From contig JABABU010000032.1 in NCBI GenBank assembly GCA_014238065.1, positions 1-59,413 on the forward strand: a stretch of 59,413 bases of DNA, written 5' to 3'. Source of the DNA: Actinomycetota bacterium. GTDB taxonomy: Bacteria; Actinomycetota; Acidimicrobiia; Acidimicrobiales; Poriferisodalaceae. The notes below the pieces were generated by a model. The model had not been told where the DNA came from. It saw only the letters and a program-made list of their open reading frames with translations, and did not search any database. The first letter of the stretch is position 1, and the number at the start of each line of letters is the position of its first letter. Below, piece by piece: positions 9,101-17,986 of this stretch. Position numbers and translations under genes: made by a program.

Positions 9101-9716
9101 GATCTGGAGCTACCCGGGTTGGACGACCAGTCAGCGCCTGGCCATGAAATCTTGGTCTGCCGCTCTCGGTGATGCTTTCACAGGAGACCCAACCTCGAAC
9201 AACATTGATTCGTGGAGGATGGTCGCGATCGCCGCTGCTGGTCGATTCGCCGACCGTGCCGATCTCGTGACCTACTCAGTGGACCGCTATCGCTCTACCA
9301 TCTCTTCGCGAATTTCACCATCGGGTGAACTGACCAAGGAGCTTGGCCGCACGAGATCACTGTTCTATTCGGTGTGGGCGGTGGCAGCGAATGTGAGCCT
9401 TGCCGAGGTCGTGCGCTTGAGCGGTCATGATCTGTATGCCGACCAGGGCAGCAGCGGGCAGACTTTGCTGACAGCGCTGCATCAGTTGGCGCCCCATCTG
9501 AGCTCACCCGACCCGACCGCGAATTGGCCGTATGAGGAGATCGGTCCGATCTACGAAGCCGACATAATGGTCGGGGTATACGAGATGGCCTTCCGACATC
9601 ATCCTGACTCCGAATTCGCCGCTGTGATCACCAGGTGGGGCCGACCGATGTTCGCCAGAGTGATCACCGGTCATGTCACGTTCAGTCACGGCCGAAGTCT
9701 GTCCGACGCCATCTGA
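6156..9716 (+). CDS. Secreted modular alginate-lyase-like protein with three repeated modules
   Basis: A 1186-residue exported protein. Layout: signal peptide (residues 1 to about 21); three copies of a 160-residue module (about 35-195, 224-385, 419-580) separated by Thr/Pro/Ser linkers; a LamG/concanavalin-like beta domain (about 610-800); and a C-terminal helical domain (about 820-1180) with NGGGNIW, LxxNNREIEIY and YEEIGPIYEAD, resembling the alginate lyase family (PF05426-like, uronate-polysaccharide lyases). Each module carries a conserved RQCGDRNA...DTFCHATTRYV segment with two Cys and is beta-rich, suggesting carbohydrate binding. Start: ATG 6156, or ATG 6162; both precede the hydrophobic core, and no clear ribosome-binding site decides. 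The sulfatase upstream supports a polysaccharide role. Confidence 0.8.
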   Translation: MVMRSIAVLCSLLMVGLATAAIPEIEGRPIAAVSYAVNFQSSNAPTPSGWNADSGAAFSEGQGFGWIAEDNNRRQCGDRNAVPDQLVDTFCHATTRYVQVGGSWQAIESPASWRLALPNGPYRVTVVVGESASHFSSIHHSVQAEGVSVHDRVTTSGSTPTRSASVDVFVDDGMLDVTFVGGTRTKISSVVVDSAVGSPTASTTTTPATTTTPATVTTSPDAYVLSVNFQSARASVPPGWLADSGEQFTTNRTFGWRLGGNPRRQCGERNATADQVTDTFCHATTRYVQSEGSWTAEPSPASWSAAVANGTYLVTVVVGESKFHSSAIRHSVQAEGVVLHDRVQTSSSNPTRGASREVTVTDGFVDLTFIGDSKTKVVSVEVVAVTSTSTTSGPSPSPTSTSTTGASPTTTTQVTELQALAVNFQASNAEVPSGWQRDDGTARSSNSGFGWTLPDGNKRQCGDRNAMSNQQLDTFCHATTRYVFTNGSWHAIASPASWSADLANGTYDVTVVVGESKFHATSIKHSVQVEGVVVHDRVSTSNATPTVGATVQVAVSDGSLDVTFVGGTKTKIVSLAAVLASPHHTPTPTTTSSTPSPSTTSPPTTAAPGVILEYAFEDGYGAFASDSAPTLFPIDLFLGYYNPTTSWTSTGLSVAAAANVVSPGPARAAAERLAETGRSTFELWVDPGPATPSPRVIAGLIEDGNSHQVVLSRDGNDLVWSIGSGAVTLRVPQVGGSVHHIGLVIRADLVEFWIDGSLVASVDAGSNLLGAATRSRVAVGSNPDGSESWSGTIEHLVVHDGSLAQAVMASRSAAPPTYSCSGPSAAVRDGGFDNQGRSYIGVFMSDADLAAAVSDNRDHAVTARSEVIAHANAMLCQRPNSVMSNGGGNIWLTDSAYVVDGVFDLDADRHDYRAAERVSRGLVALGLAYRQTGDGRYAEHALTLIDAWALDNGSRWVPALSPNNREIEIYITQPGVIYGADLIWSYPGWTTSQRLAMKSWSAALGDAFTGDPTSNNIDSWRMVAIAAAGRFADRADLVTYSVDRYRSTISSRISPSGELTKELGRTRSLFYSVWAVAANVSLAEVVRLSGHDLYADQGSSGQTLLTALHQLAPHLSSPDPTANWPYEEIGPIYEADIMVGVYEMAFRHHPDSEFAAVITRWGRPMFARVITGHVTFSHGRSLSDAI
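6256..7895 (+). repeat. Three in-frame copies of a 160-residue Cys-containing module
   Basis: Copies lie at about 6256-6740, 6823-7308 and 7408-7895. Each starts with VNFQ..PSGW and contains FGW, RQCG(D/E)RNA, DTFCHATTRYV, PASW, NGxYxVTVVVGES, HSVQ(A/V)EGV..HDRV and TK(I/V)xSV. They are diverged at the DNA level, so they are old domain duplications and not recent tandem expansion. I do not recognise the family; the two invariant Cys probably form one disulfide per module. Confidence 0.85.
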
Positions 9717-9722
9717 GGCTGG

Positions 9723-10820
9723 TCAGGGCTGCACCGAGAGGAACAGACGCGCTGCGTCGATAGCGACTTCGGCGGCGAGGGCCATCGCCTCCGGCGTGGT
9801 CGCATCGAGCGTGTCGGCTTCGGTATGAAATAGAGACGATCCGCCGAGAAACGAGAGAACAGACGCGCCGGCTGCGAGCCAGGTCCCACCTTCTCCAGGC
9901 CATGGGCTCACATCGATCAGTCGCCAGTTCGCAGCTGGCACCAGACGGCCGATCTCGTCACGCAGTTCTCCTGTGACCGTCGTGAGCGCCACACGCCGAT
10001 CGCCCAGTCCGGCCGGGCCGTTGGATCCTTGATCGATGGAGCCGACCGATGCCCCGAGATGGATGACCGGCTCGTCAGTCACGTTGCGACTGGCAAGGTG
10101 ATGCCGGAGACCGATGTGGTCGATCTCGTGACCACTGCACGCCGAGAACGTGACGCGGTGATCGGTCGAAAGATCGGCGGCCATTGCCAACGCAACCGCA
10201 AGCCCGGTGCCACGTTCGCCAGCGGCCGGGGTCCAACCGGTCAGAGGGGTCGTGATGTTGACGGCGGGTGCACCGGCTGGTCCAAGTATGGCGACGACAT
10301 TCGCGCTGTGACCCGGTTCGAGTGTCCCTGAGAACGTCAACTCGGCCGAAAGACCAACCCGTGCCGCCCAGTTGCGCGGAATCACTACCGCAGGGCGATC
10401 GCCTGTCACTACCGGTACCCGGTTGCACTGAACAGGCAGATCGTCCGGCCCTCCGATGGCCAGGATGAGCGCTGCCGCCTCACAGTTGGTGTCGAGATAC
10501 GTGTCCAGAGCGAGTGGATTCCCGACCACAGCTTCGTCGACATCGACGACAACGCAGTCTTGTGTCTGCCACTCGCCAACGGCGCTGTAGAAGATGGGAA
10601 GCGACGGCACGACCTGACCACCGGCTTGCAACTCGGCGTGGCAGATGTATCGATCGAATGCGAACCGCTCCTCGTGAACTCCTGCGCCGAGACCGACCAG
10701 CAGGTCACTCAGCCAAGCGGTTGTTCGACGGTCGACGGCGGTGCCGGTGTGATGATTGCCGAAGCCGGAGTAGGCAGCAACAACGTCGTACAACTCGTCG
10801 GCGCTGAACCTGACCATCAC
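9723..10820 (-). CDS. M28 peptidase-like protein with degenerate metal site
   Basis: A 365-residue protein with the outline of M28 metallo-aminopeptidases: an N-terminal helical region, a central beta insertion, GERGTGLAVALAMA where active members have GADDNASG, SGHEIDHIGLRHHL in place of the EExGLxGS segment, and a C-terminal FHTEADTLD resembling the conserved H-x-x-x-D metal-ligand segment. The HxD ligand motif normally before GADDN reads NITTPLTG here, so at least two zinc ligands are missing. It may be a non-catalytic homologue or use another chemistry. Start is GTG 10820 or ATG 10817, overlapping the transporter stop by 4 nt; the two are co-transcribed. Confidence 0.7.
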   Translation of the reverse strand: MMVRFSADELYDVVAAYSGFGNHHTGTAVDRRTTAWLSDLLVGLGAGVHEERFAFDRYICHAELQAGGQVVPSLPIFYSAVGEWQTQDCVVVDVDEAVVGNPLALDTYLDTNCEAAALILAIGGPDDLPVQCNRVPVVTGDRPAVVIPRNWAARVGLSAELTFSGTLEPGHSANVVAILGPAGAPAVNITTPLTGWTPAAGERGTGLAVALAMAADLSTDHRVTFSACSGHEIDHIGLRHHLASRNVTDEPVIHLGASVGSIDQGSNGPAGLGDRRVALTTVTGELRDEIGRLVPAANWRLIDVSPWPGEGGTWLAAGASVLSFLGGSSLFHTEADTLDATTPEAMALAAEVAIDAARLFLSVQP

Positions 10821-11719
10821 TTTGCATCCAATTCCGACGGAGGGAGAACGAGTCGCCTCGATCGCATGGGAACTGTGGCCACCGCGAACGCTATGCCAAC
10901 GACAGCGCCACCGATGTAGGTCGCGACCGACGGTGTCTCATCAAAAAAAATCCAGGCCCAGAGAATCGCGGCGAGCGTCTCGATGGGCGTGAAAAGGCTG
11001 ACCTCAGCAGCGGGGATGTAACGAGTCGCCGTCGCCATGGCGATGCGACCGAGTGGGCCGGTGATCGATCCCATGGCGAACAACAACAGATAGGTCTCGA
11101 AGCTGTGACCGAGCAGGTCGGCCTCGGCCATCGAGATGACAGCCATGACGATTCCGGCCAGTCCGACAGCGAGGAACCGATTCATGGTGGGATGAGCGCG
11201 CCAGACAATCAGGTTCGTCGACCAGAAGGTGATCGCGAGCACCGAGAGCAGGTCACCTGAAACACCTCCCCCGCCGAACGAGCCGCTCATGACGATGCCG
11301 ATACCAAACATCGACAGCGCAATCCCTGCCCAGACACGAGGTGCTGTGCGTTCTCGAATGGCAATCCACGCGATCAGCGACGCGACGATGGGCGCCGCCG
11401 CGATGATCACGACCACGTTCGAGATCGAGGTGTTCTTGACCGCGAAGATGAAACACGTCGAACTCCCGGCCTGCAGGATCGCCGAGAGAAGCATGGGCCG
11501 ATCGATCTGACGCACGATGCCGCTCGGACGATGGCCCATCAACATCATCGAAACCAACATCGCTGGAGCCACAAACATCCCGAACCAGAATGTGACGGTG
11601 AAGCCGGACACCTCGGCGGCGCGGGTGATCAGCGAATCCGTGCTGACGACGAACATCCCTCCTGCGGCAAGGCCGATACCCAATGTGCGAGGTGACAGCC
11701 GTGAAACCCGCGAGAGCAT
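10817..11719 (-). CDS. EamA/DMT-family transporter
   Basis: A 300-residue protein with about ten hydrophobic helices in two EamA halves, typical of drug/metabolite transporters that export amino acids or other small metabolites. Gly-rich helices and the second-half segment PAAEVSLFTPIETLAAILWAWIFF match the EamA consensus. It is the first gene of a two-gene minus unit, and its TGA overlaps the start of the M28-like protein. The pairing hints that a peptide- or amide-related metabolite is handled by both, but no substrate is visible. Confidence 0.85.
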   Translation of the reverse strand: MLSRVSRLSPRTLGIGLAAGGMFVVSTDSLITRAAEVSGFTVTFWFGMFVAPAMLVSMMLMGHRPSGIVRQIDRPMLLSAILQAGSSTCFIFAVKNTSISNVVVIIAAAPIVASLIAWIAIRERTAPRVWAGIALSMFGIGIVMSGSFGGGGVSGDLLSVLAITFWSTNLIVWRAHPTMNRFLAVGLAGIVMAVISMAEADLLGHSFETYLLLFAMGSITGPLGRIAMATATRYIPAAEVSLFTPIETLAAILWAWIFFDETPSVATYIGGAVVGIAFAVATVPMRSRRLVLPPSELDAK

Positions 11720-11870
11720 CGGCGCACTCTAGGCCGTGCACGAATCGGGGCACCGACTCCGGCCCGATCGGCTACTTCTGACATAGTCGGGATCGCAGAG
11801 TTCTGAAGGAACTCGATGCCACCCATCCACACGACGATTCCGTCCGAAACCTTGCTTCAGTCGAGGCCAG

Positions 11871-13037
11871 TCACGGGAGCGCTTGGGCTAGAGCGGTAGC
11901 GTGATCGAGCACCGACTTTGAGGTTCGACCGAGCGCCGCTGCTGCAGCAACGACGTCGTCCCATTCAACGCTGACGTTGACTTGCTCTCCCGACACAGAA
12001 GCGACCTTCACTCGCACCGGATGACCGTCGACCGAAACCGCAGCCGCGACACGTTCGAGAGCATGCTTCACGACGTGGGTCTCGCGGAGACCGATGGTGC
12101 TGGTGTGCTCGAAAATGGCTCGACGCACGGCAACAACGTCGGCCTGGCTGCACATGGCACTGAACGAGAACGCAGGCCGGCCCTTCTTCATCGTGATCGG
12201 AGTGACCCATGCATCGTTCGCGCCTGCGTCGATGACTGCATCGATGGCAACAGGCCAGACCCGAGGGTCGAGATCGTCGACGTTGGCGTCGAACTGCACG
12301 ACCATGGACGTCGACCCGTCGCCCGCAACTGCTTCACCAACGACCAGGCGTAGCGCGTTGGCGCGGTCGGGCGTTTCCTTCGAGCCAGCCCCCATACCGA
12401 TCGAACTGATGGCCATGGGCGGCATCGGACCCCAAGTGTCGACGAAGCTCACGAGCAGCGCAGCACCCGTTGGCGTGGTGGTCTCGAACAGCGCCTCGCC
12501 GGCTTGTGAAATCGGCCCGTCCTTCATCAACTCGAGGACAGCCGGAACCGGAACTGGGAGATACCCGTGCTCGCTCTTCGCTCTTCCGTTTCCGAGCGCG
12601 AGGGTCGAGCAGTGGATCTCGCTGACCCCGAGGTGCAGGAGCCCCGTGACCGACCCCACGATGTCGGCAATGCAGTCGAGGGCACCTACTTCGTGGAAAT
12701 GAACGTGGTCGACGGGCATCTGATGGACAGCTGCTTCGGCGATCGCCAGGCGTTCGAACACAGCGATTGCGGCAGAAGCGATGGTGTCGTCGAGCACCTC
12801 GAACATCGCCGCGATCTCTGGCAAGTGTCGAACCGTTCGGGGCTCTGACACTTTGACGTCGACCTTGGTCGCGCCAAGCGCCGCTCGCTGAACCGGTTTG
12901 GCGGACAACTCGACGCCGAGCCCGAGCGGATCGATTCCGGCTTGCAGCACAGAGACGGGCACGCCGCTGTCGACCAACGCGCCGAGCATCATGTCGCCGC
13001 TCGCGCCGGCGCTTCCGTCGAACCAGGCCACCTTCAC
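11871..13037 (-). CDS. larC: LarC, nickel insertion enzyme for the NPN cofactor
   Basis: A 388-residue protein matching LarC (pyridinium-bisthiocarboxylate mononucleotide nickel chelatase), which inserts Ni into the pincer cofactor of lactate racemase-type enzymes using CTP. Characteristic segments are WFDGSAGASGDMMLGAL at the N-terminus, HFHEVGALDCIADIVG, ETTTPTGAAL, and the C-terminal NVDDLDPR and TPITMKKGRPA. It is a single intact frame; in some species larC is split by a programmed frameshift. The GTG start overlaps the larB stop as GTGA (13034-13037). Last gene of the larE-larB-larC unit. Confidence 0.95.
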   Translation of the reverse strand: MKVAWFDGSAGASGDMMLGALVDSGVPVSVLQAGIDPLGLGVELSAKPVQRAALGATKVDVKVSEPRTVRHLPEIAAMFEVLDDTIASAAIAVFERLAIAEAAVHQMPVDHVHFHEVGALDCIADIVGSVTGLLHLGVSEIHCSTLALGNGRAKSEHGYLPVPVPAVLELMKDGPISQAGEALFETTTPTGAALLVSFVDTWGPMPPMAISSIGMGAGSKETPDRANALRLVVGEAVAGDGSTSMVVQFDANVDDLDPRVWPVAIDAVIDAGANDAWVTPITMKKGRPAFSFSAMCSQADVVAVRRAIFEHTSTIGLRETHVVKHALERVAAAVSVDGHPVRVKVASVSGEQVNVSVEWDDVVAAAAALGRTSKSVLDHATALAQALP

Positions 13038-13702
13038 GGCTGGCCACCTGCGAAGCGATCGGCCATCGACAGCATTCTGATGGCCGCACACGCAGCTCCG
13101 AAGCCGTTGTCGATGTTGACAACGGTCACGCCCTGGGCACAACTCGCCAGAGCGCTGTTCAGTGCAGTAGTTCCGCCTGTCGCCACGCCGTAACCGACAG
13201 ACGTCGGCGCCGCGATCACCGGCGACCCGACCAGTCCCCCGAGCACAGACACCAACGCTGCGTCCATCCCGGCAACGGCGATCACCACATCAGCAGCCTT
13301 GATCTCGTCGAGACGCTGCTCGAGGCGCCAGAGGCCTGCAACGCCGACGTCGACGATGAGCTCTGCGCTGACTCCGCTGAATTCGAGTGTTCGAGCCGCT
13401 TCGGCAGCGACCAACATGTCGGATGTCCCTGCGGCAACGACGGCGACTCGTCCCGCTCGTGCCGGCAAAGAGCCATTGAGAACGGCTGTACCCGACGTTG
13501 AGTCGTGATCCCACGCACTCGTGATGCTGGCGTCAACCTCGCCGACGAGTGTGTCGGAAAGGCGAGTGAACAACGCCGGATTGCCGACCTGCGCCAGCTC
13601 ATTCGCGATGGCGCTGATCTGAGTCGGTGTCTTCGACGAGCACAGCACAGCTTCTGGCATGCCGATGCGGTCTCGTCGGCCATGGTCGTACTGATGACTC
13701 AC
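13034..13702 (-). CDS. larB: LarB, nicotinate-adenine dinucleotide carboxylase
   Basis: A 222-residue protein with a PurE-like domain: VVAAGTSDMLVAAEAA, DVGVAGLWRL, AGMDAALVSVLGGL, APTSVGYG and a Cys shortly before VVNIDNGFG. LarB carboxylates the pyridinium ring of NaAD and cleaves the phosphoanhydride to give the biscarboxylate mononucleotide. The N-terminus keeps the conserved GMPEAVLCSSKTPTQ segment but is about 25 residues shorter than usual. It starts with GTG at 13702, overlapping the larE stop by 4 nt, so all three lar genes are translationally coupled. Confidence 0.95.
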   Translation of the reverse strand: MSHQYDHGRRDRIGMPEAVLCSSKTPTQISAIANELAQVGNPALFTRLSDTLVGEVDASITSAWDHDSTSGTAVLNGSLPARAGRVAVVAAGTSDMLVAAEAARTLEFSGVSAELIVDVGVAGLWRLEQRLDEIKAADVVIAVAGMDAALVSVLGGLVGSPVIAAPTSVGYGVATGGTTALNSALASCAQGVTVVNIDNGFGAACAAIRMLSMADRFAGGQP

Positions 13703-14511
13703 AACAACCTCAACACCGCACGGCCCTGCTTGTACGGATTCTCATCGAGCCGCACCGTGCCCAGCTGGGTATGGACCGATCTCATGGCCAGATCGACATC
13801 GGCGACAACATCGTTCGTGACTCGGTGACGAAGTTCCTCAGGTACCTCGATCAAGACATCGTCGTCACGCAGTCGACAGCGTGCAACATCGATGCCAGCG
13901 CGTCGCCGAACCACTGCCTCACCGGCTTCGACGGCCTTCAGACGCTCTGGCGTGACTCGAGTTCCCGTGTACAGCCGACTCGCGAGGCATGGTGAGGCGG
14001 CCAGCTCTGCCTCTTCGAGACCGAGCTCACGCGCGAGCGCCCTGATGTCGACCTTGGACACCTCGGCTTCGACGTATGGGTGACGCACCGAGTGCTCGTG
14101 GGCAGCAATGAGTCCAGGTCGGTAATCGCTGAGGTCGTCGAGATTGGCGCCACTGAGCACAACCGCGTCATCGTTGTCGGTATCGGACCTGATCGCATCG
14201 ATGGCGTCGTACAGGTGGCTCTTGCAGAAGTAGCAACGGTCGGTCGGATTGCTCAGATAGCGCTCGTCGGAGAACTCATCGGAGCGGACGATCGAGAGGT
14301 TCCAGCCCTCTCGCTTCGCATAGTCGATGACACGGGCCGTGCCTTCCCCGGGTACTGCGGGTGTCACGGTGTGAGCAACAACGGTTGCCTCAGGGTTGTG
14401 CCGATGAGTGACCGTCGCGAGCAACAGGCTGTCGATACCCCCGCTACAGGCCACGATCCGCGACGTCAGAGGATCAAGCACGTCGAAGAGTCTCGCGTGA
14501 GTCGTCGTCAT
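13699..14511 (-). CDS. larE: LarE, sulfur transferase for the NPN cofactor
   Basis: A 270-residue PP-loop ATPase. SGGIDS (residues 23-28) is the ATP-pyrophosphatase loop, and GANLDD (121-126) and ASPCLASR are family motifs. LarE adenylates the pyridinium carboxylates and replaces oxygen with sulfur. Three cysteines are arranged as Cys93-x-x-Cys96 plus Cys175, the pattern known from [4Fe-4S]-type LarE enzymes that can turn over catalytically, as opposed to the single-Cys sacrificial type. The start is set at the ATG 14511; the frame is open further upstream (14553). First gene of the lar unit. Confidence 0.94.
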   Translation of the reverse strand: MTTTHARLFDVLDPLTSRIVACSGGIDSLLLATVTHRHNPEATVVAHTVTPAVPGEGTARVIDYAKREGWNLSIVRSDEFSDERYLSNPTDRCYFCKSHLYDAIDAIRSDTDNDDAVVLSGANLDDLSDYRPGLIAAHEHSVRHPYVEAEVSKVDIRALARELGLEEAELAASPCLASRLYTGTRVTPERLKAVEAGEAVVRRRAGIDVARCRLRDDDVLIEVPEELRHRVTNDVVADVDLAMRSVHTQLGTVRLDENPYKQGRAVLRLL

Positions 14512-14866
14512 CGGCGTGCCGTGCGCTTCAAAGGTAGGCCTTCCATCGAGCACCGAGGTGACGATGCCACACGACAGTTTGACGGCTATTGGTCACGATT
14601 CAACCTGACTCGCCGACGATCGGCCCGAATGACGAGTTCCTTGACCCGAGCCATGCTCGCTCCACCCAACACGAACGAGACCGAGATCACGCCGGGAATG
14701 AGAGTCGCGAAAGCAGTTCAGCCCGCCAACGCGTGCGAACGAGTCGGATCCGCTCAACATCGAGGTGGCCCCTCGATCAAGGCGAAGTGTCTCCAACGAC
14801 AGCGACCCCGGGTTCACCAGTCCGAGCTTGAATCTCGCAGCGGTCATCGACAAATGAAGGAAGACA
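14512..14866. other. Intergenic stretch upstream of the lar genes
   Basis: About 355 bases between larE and the beta-lactamase-fold gene, both transcribed leftwards. Short frames on both strands show no recognisable domain. The larE promoter should lie here; I see no confident promoter or riboswitch-like structure. Confidence 0.35.
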
Positions 14867-15976
14867 TCACGCCGCGCACGTTGCCGCCATGCTTCCGATC
14901 GCCGTTCCACGGCGGGGCTGGCGAAGCTCATGACGGTCGTACCCGTTGGTGACGTAGCACAGGGACAGCCCGGTGACCGGGTCGACCCACGCGAGCTGCC
15001 CGCCAGCTCCATTGTGACCAAACGACATCGGCGACACCAGTCGTCCCATCCCCCGCCGATGAGCCAGACCGTCATCGCCGGCGACGACGACACCAAGCGC
15101 CCGACTCGCAGGCACGCCATCAGGACTTGTCATGTTCTGCCGTACGGAACCAGTGACGTCGGCCAGAAGCGCCGGATCCCACAGCTCGCCGGGATTGTGG
15201 AGAAGACCCTGGTAAAAGAGCGCCACATCTCGTGCCCTGGCAAAACCGCCGCCGCCCGGCACACCGACCTCGCGAACATCGGACTCGTTGAACCGAAGGA
15301 CCGACTCGTCGGTCACCTCCGTCACGGGAAGCTCCCTCACGCCGAGCACAGCTTCGAGTTCTTCAGGGGTCGCGTGCTCGCCGACGGGAACCAGATCAAC
15401 GAGATCGGCCTGCTCGCCGGCCACGACGCCGAGGACACGGGGAAGTCCGAGCGGCTCGGTGACGCGACGATGAATCTCGTCGCGATAGTCGTTGCCTGTC
15501 AGCTCGATGATGAGTTCGGCGAGCACCCAGTGAGCCGACGAAGGGTGGTACTCGTACCGAGTTCCCGGCTCCCAGTTCAACCGCCACTTCGTCATCTGTT
15601 CCCGGCGCGACTCTGACGAGCTCCACACCTTGGGACCCATCGGTGCGTGGGGAAATCCGGAGGTGTGCAACATCACCTGCTCGACGGTGACCTCGTTCTT
15701 GCTGTTGGCAGCGAAGAACTCGAGATAATCGGTCACCTTCGCGTCGACATCGACCGTCCCGTCCGCAATGAGCTGCCACACTGCAGCGGCCACGAACGGT
15801 TTCGTGGCCGAGAAGATGCAGTACCTCGAGTCGATGGTTGCCTCGCCGAAGGACTCTTCGACAACGATCTCACCCTCGAAACCGAGCGCGATCTGACAGC
15901 TCGGGAGGTGGCCCTCTTCGACCTCTCTCCTGGTTCGGTTCAGAAGGGCGTCGACACGGTCCTGCACGATGTTCAT
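14867..15976 (-). CDS. Beta-lactamase-fold serine hydrolase (class C/EstB type)
   Basis: A 369-residue protein of the penicillin-binding/beta-lactamase family that includes esterases and D-peptidases. SATK (Ser56-Lys59) is the catalytic SxxK, YHPSSAHWVLAELI marks the YxN region (with Pro instead of Asn), and FGHNGAGG is the HxG motif near the C-terminus. No signal peptide is evident from the ATG at 15976; an open upstream extension to 16081 reads as unrelated sequence. Probably an intracellular esterase or amidase; the substrate cannot be told. Confidence 0.85.
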   Translation of the reverse strand: MNIVQDRVDALLNRTRREVEEGHLPSCQIALGFEGEIVVEESFGEATIDSRYCIFSATKPFVAAAVWQLIADGTVDVDAKVTDYLEFFAANSKNEVTVEQVMLHTSGFPHAPMGPKVWSSSESRREQMTKWRLNWEPGTRYEYHPSSAHWVLAELIIELTGNDYRDEIHRRVTEPLGLPRVLGVVAGEQADLVDLVPVGEHATPEELEAVLGVRELPVTEVTDESVLRFNESDVREVGVPGGGGFARARDVALFYQGLLHNPGELWDPALLADVTGSVRQNMTSPDGVPASRALGVVVAGDDGLAHRRGMGRLVSPMSFGHNGAGGQLAWVDPVTGLSLCYVTNGYDRHELRQPRRGTAIGSMAATCAA

Positions 15977-16201
15977 ACGCTGAACATACGGCGCATCAGC
16001 GGCCGACTGAAACTCAGATCCGTCGCCACGGGTTCGCGCCCGGAACAGATATCGAACCGCCGACGAGCAGAACGACGACAATCGTTGCTGGCACCTGTAC
16101 CACCAACCTGAGTCAGCTCGGCCAACTCTTCTTACGGAGCCGACATTTCGTTTAGGTTCGGATCTGCACCACAGACAACCGAATACTCAGGAGCTTCCGA
16201 C

Positions 16202-17977
16202 ATGCGGTCACAGGCGTGGTTCAACGATCCTTCAGACCCAGGGATGACGGCGCTCTACCTCGAGCGCTACCTGAACTACGGACTCACCCGCGCAGAGCTG
16301 CAGTCGGGCAAGCCCATCATCGGGATCGCCCAAACGGGATCCGATCTCTCGCCATGCAATCGGCACCATCTCGAGCTGGCCAAGCGGGTTCGGGAAGGCA
16401 TCAGAGAAGCCGGCGGGATATGTTTCGAGTTCCCGGTCCACCCCATACAGGAGACCGGGAAGCGGCCAACGGCATCGCTCGATCGCAACCTCGCATACCT
16501 CGGACTGGTCGAACTCCTCCACGGCTACCCCATCGACGGTGTCGTGCTCACCATCGGGTGCGACAAGACCACGCCGGCATGTCTCATGGCCGCGGCCACA
16601 GTCAACATCCCCGCCATCGCTCTGTCAGTCGGGCCGATGCTGAACGGCTGGCACGAAGGCGAACGGACCGGTTCGGGCACCATCGTGTGGAAGGCACGCG
16701 AGCTGAGGGCTGCCGGAGAGATCGACGACGAGGGATTCCTCGACCTCGTGGCGTCGTCAGCGCCGAGCACCGGATACTGCAACACCATGGGTACCGCCAC
16801 CACGATGAACTCACTGGCAGAAGCACTCGGTATGCAGTTGCCTGGAGCCGCTTCGATACCCGCTCCGTACAGAGAGCGCTCTCAGATGGCCTACGAGACA
16901 GGGCGACGAATCGTGTCTCTCGTACATGAAGACGTACGCCCCTCGGACGTCATGACTCGAGCCGCGTTCGAGAATGCGATAGTCGTCAACTCCGCCATCG
17001 GTGGATCGACGAACGCGCCGATTCACCTGAACGCGATTGCACGTCATCTCGGCGTCGAACTCGACAATGACGACTGGCAAACATTGGGACACCACATCCC
17101 GCTCCTCGTGAATCTCCAACCTGCTGGCGAGTACCTGGGCGAGGACTACCACCACGCTGGAGGTGTTCCTGCTGTCCTGGCCGAGCTAATGGGACATGGC
17201 CTGCTCCCCCATCCCGATGCGCTGACCGTCTCGGGCGCGAGCATCCGCGCCAACTGCGCCGGAGCCGAGATCAAAGACCTCGATGTCATCCGGCCGCTGG
17301 CGAACGCTGTCGTCGAATCGGCTGGCTTCATCCATCTGTCGGGAAACCTGTTCGACAGCGCCATCATGAAGACCAGCGTGATCTCTGAAGAGTTCCGCCA
17401 ACGCTACCTCGAAGATCCGGACAGTCCGAATGCTTGGGAAGGCACAGCCTTCGTGTTTGAAGGACCCGAGGACTACCACCACCGCATCGAAGATCCTTCG
17501 CTCGGGATCGACGAGAACTCCATGCTCATCGTCAGGGGCGCTGGTCCCATCGGATACCCGGGCGGATCGGAAGTGGTGAACATGCAGCCGCCAGCCGCGC
17601 TCCTCATCCAGGGCGTCCACTCACTTCCCTGCATCGGTGACGGCCGCCAGTCAGGAACCTCTGGCTCGCCGTCGATCCTGAACGCGTCACCAGAAGCAGC
17701 TGCCGGTGGCGGTCTCGCTCTGTTGAGGACCGGTGACCGGATCCGAATCGACTTGGACAGCGGAACCGCAGACATGCTCGTGACCGAGGACGAAATCGAG
17801 ACGCGACGGGCAGAGCTCGAGACAGCAGGCGGATTCAGCTACCCCGAGAGCCAGACGCCGTGGCAGGAGATCCAGCGAGGAATGGTCGGCCAGTTCGACA
17901 AGGGCATGGTTCTCGACCCTGCAGTCAAGTACCAGGACATCGCCCGAACTCGGGGACTTCCCCGGAACAACCACTGA
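16202..17977 (+). CDS. IlvD/Edd-family sugar-acid dehydratase
   Basis: A 591-residue Fe-S dehydratase. Cys52 (SPCN), Cys120 (GCDKTTPAC) and Cys193 (YCNTMGTA) are spaced 68 and 73 apart, the spacing I recall for the [2Fe-2S] pentonate dehydratases (L-arabonate/D-xylonate), and the length also fits that subgroup better than IlvD proper. The C-terminal [20 protein letters not shown] is the conserved catalytic segment. A ribosome-binding GGAG precedes the ATG. It likely removes water from a C5/C6 aldonate to a 2-keto-3-deoxy acid in the cytoplasm. No partner sugar genes are adjacent, so the exact substrate is open. Confidence 0.88.
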   Translation: MRSQAWFNDPSDPGMTALYLERYLNYGLTRAELQSGKPIIGIAQTGSDLSPCNRHHLELAKRVREGIREAGGICFEFPVHPIQETGKRPTASLDRNLAYLGLVELLHGYPIDGVVLTIGCDKTTPACLMAAATVNIPAIALSVGPMLNGWHEGERTGSGTIVWKARELRAAGEIDDEGFLDLVASSAPSTGYCNTMGTATTMNSLAEALGMQLPGAASIPAPYRERSQMAYETGRRIVSLVHEDVRPSDVMTRAAFENAIVVNSAIGGSTNAPIHLNAIARHLGVELDNDDWQTLGHHIPLLVNLQPAGEYLGEDYHHAGGVPAVLAELMGHGLLPHPDALTVSGASIRANCAGAEIKDLDVIRPLANAVVESAGFIHLSGNLFDSAIMKTSVISEEFRQRYLEDPDSPNAWEGTAFVFEGPEDYHHRIEDPSLGIDENSMLIVRGAGPIGYPGGSEVVNMQPPAALLIQGVHSLPCIGDGRQSGTSGSPSILNASPEAAAGGGLALLRTGDRIRIDLDSGTADMLVTEDEIETRRAELETAGGFSYPESQTPWQEIQRGMVGQFDKGMVLDPAVKYQDIARTRGLPRNNH

Positions 17978-17986
17978 AAGCGAAGG

